Assembly: GCA_950106755.1 (NCBI GenBank)
Contig: OX467083.1
Span: 37,009,029 to 37,073,028 of the forward strand
DNA length: 64,000 nucleotides
Direction of reading: 5' to 3'
From: Climacium dendroides
Taxonomy: Eukaryota > Streptophyta > Bryopsida > Hypnales > Climaciaceae
Positions within the stretch are counted from its first letter, which is position 1. Each line of letters starts with the position of its first letter. Of this stretch, positions 62,982 to 64,000 are shown piece by piece. Both the position numbers and the translations under genes were made by a program. A model generated the notes under the pieces. That model made no database searches, was not told the origin of the DNA, and was given only the letters and a program-made list of their open reading frames with translations.

Positions 62982-64000
62982 ATGGAAGGATTCTCAGAGA
63001 GATTACGAAAAGCCGTGGTGCGAATCTCAGCGACGCAGAAGAAGGATTTGCGTTTATTGCCAGGGCTAGAGAAATCTCTCGTGCCTATACTGGCTGTGGC
63101 GAGCACGTTCTATAGATTTGGCGTCCTCATGCGACGTCTACTTTACCAGCTCGGAATATTACGTCGAACTAGGTATACTTTCTGTCTTCATTGCGCTTTC
63201 AATGATTTGCACTGGGTGCTGCTAATCTACAAGAAAAAAGGGGAATTGACCTAATGCCAGATGCACTTGTTTGTGTAAATCTTGTTTTTCATCCAATTTC
63301 TGTGCGAAGAAGTCGAGCTAAGTGAGCGCTTGCTGATTCCGTGACGCTAATTGATCGATGCTCAATGCTGGCTGTGTGTCTGCAGGCTCCCTGTGCCTGT
63401 GATTAGTGTCGGCAACTTGACATGGGGAGGGACAGGGAAGACTCCCATGGTGGAGTATTTGGCTCGTCATTATGTTGCAGCTGGCGTGTGTCCGTTGATC
63501 CTCTCTCGGGTGCCTAATCTGTACCTTGACTTCTCCATCGAAGTTATTCTGAATCTACTAACCAAGATTTCATGCTTTTAGAATGACCAAATTGATGTAT
63601 CATATTTTGAAAAGTATAATTCAGATGAGGCCGAAGTTTATAGCACCAGAATCATGAAGAATATTACATGTTTTTGTCCAAAAAAAATCAAATAGTATTG
63701 AACGAAAGAAAGCCCCCATATGGCCTACTCAAATGTGCTACAAAATCATGAAGCCCTCTCTGGGCCTCGTGGTCCTTGAGGGGTTAAGGAACGATACTGT
63801 GTAGCAATGACTACAGGTTCAGTGTCTCGGGTTTAGTTTTTTCTCTCGTAGAAGTTTATCATGTAAATTCATGTCAAACATGCCACAGACGTGTCGAATG
63901 ACGGCCTAAGGTATCAGTCTGCAGGGTTACAGAGGAGGGGATGAAGTGCGTCTCCTTCAAATGCACCTTCAAGACACCCCTACTAGGTTTGGTGTTGGGT
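62982..64000 (+). CDS. LpxK: Tetraacyldisaccharide 4'-kinase (LpxK), 5' part, cut by window end
   Basis: Exons 62982-63172, 63386-63509 and 63925 onward (runs off the window), phases consistent. LpxK transfers phosphate from ATP to the 4' position of the lipid A disaccharide precursor. Plants keep this bacterial-type pathway, and its enzymes are reported in mitochondria. Seen: an N-terminal segment [13 protein letters not shown]...; then exon 2 with [19 protein letters not shown] (Walker A GGTGKT at residues 78-83) and VEYLARHY...PLILSR; then exon 3 with [15 protein letters not shown], all in the order expected of the family. The start is the first ATG in frame. The frame is open upstream to a TTG at 62949 but has no ATG there. 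The remainder of the enzyme lies beyond 64000. Confidence 0.93.

Noticed and set aside
1..64000. tRNA, rRNA or other structured RNA genes
   Set aside because: No cloverleaf A/B-box pattern or rRNA segment was recognised by eye; a covariance-model scan would be decisive.

Overview
This is nuclear DNA from a land plant. The window is very AT-rich and sparsely coding. Genes are split by spliceosomal introns and embedded in decayed transposable elements, mostly short inverted-repeat (MITE-like) elements. All recognisable genes have plant counterparts. Long introns, old repeats and an LpxK gene fit a large-genome seed plant, possibly a gymnosperm, but I cannot fix the species.

Five protein-coding genes were rebuilt exon by exon. 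Each join was tested by splice sites, reading-frame phase and family motifs. (1) 18227-27043, minus: a cation diffusion facilitator of the MTP6/MTPC1 type (12 exons seen, 5' end missing), with unusual His-rich segments. (2) 39006-47913, plus: a membrane-anchored A1 aspartic protease of the nucellin/APCB1 type (9 exons, first exon missing), with extremely AT-rich exons and very large introns. (3) 48726-50467, minus: a complete three-exon PORR-domain organelle RNA-binding protein. (4) 57468-59535, plus: a complete three-exon EGF-like (Notch-like) single-pass membrane protein. Its 5' region carries a tandem duplication that includes the splice acceptor and start codon. (5) 62982-64000, plus: the first three exons of a plant LpxK (lipid A 4'-kinase), running off the window.

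Layout: 1-18 kb is repeat-rich and gene-free, with several foldback elements including a CACTA-type MITE with a 3-bp target duplication. 18-27 kb is the MTP gene. 27-39 kb is gene-free and contains two inverted copies of a long dispersed repeat that also occurs at 0.4-1.9 kb. 39-50.5 kb holds the protease and PORR genes tail to tail, with 812 bp between their stop codons. 50.5-56 kb is repeats. 56-64 kb is GC-richer and holds the EGF-like and LpxK genes, separated by copies of a ~220-bp MITE family.

The genes do not form a functional cluster. PORR and LpxK are organelle-related, and both have telomere-repeat-like (telo-box) tracts upstream. MTP6 relatives are reported as mitochondrial. I found no defence-like or new multi-gene system. 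The most interesting items are the modified MTP6-like transporter, the fast-evolving but intact aspartic protease, and the undescribed repeat families.
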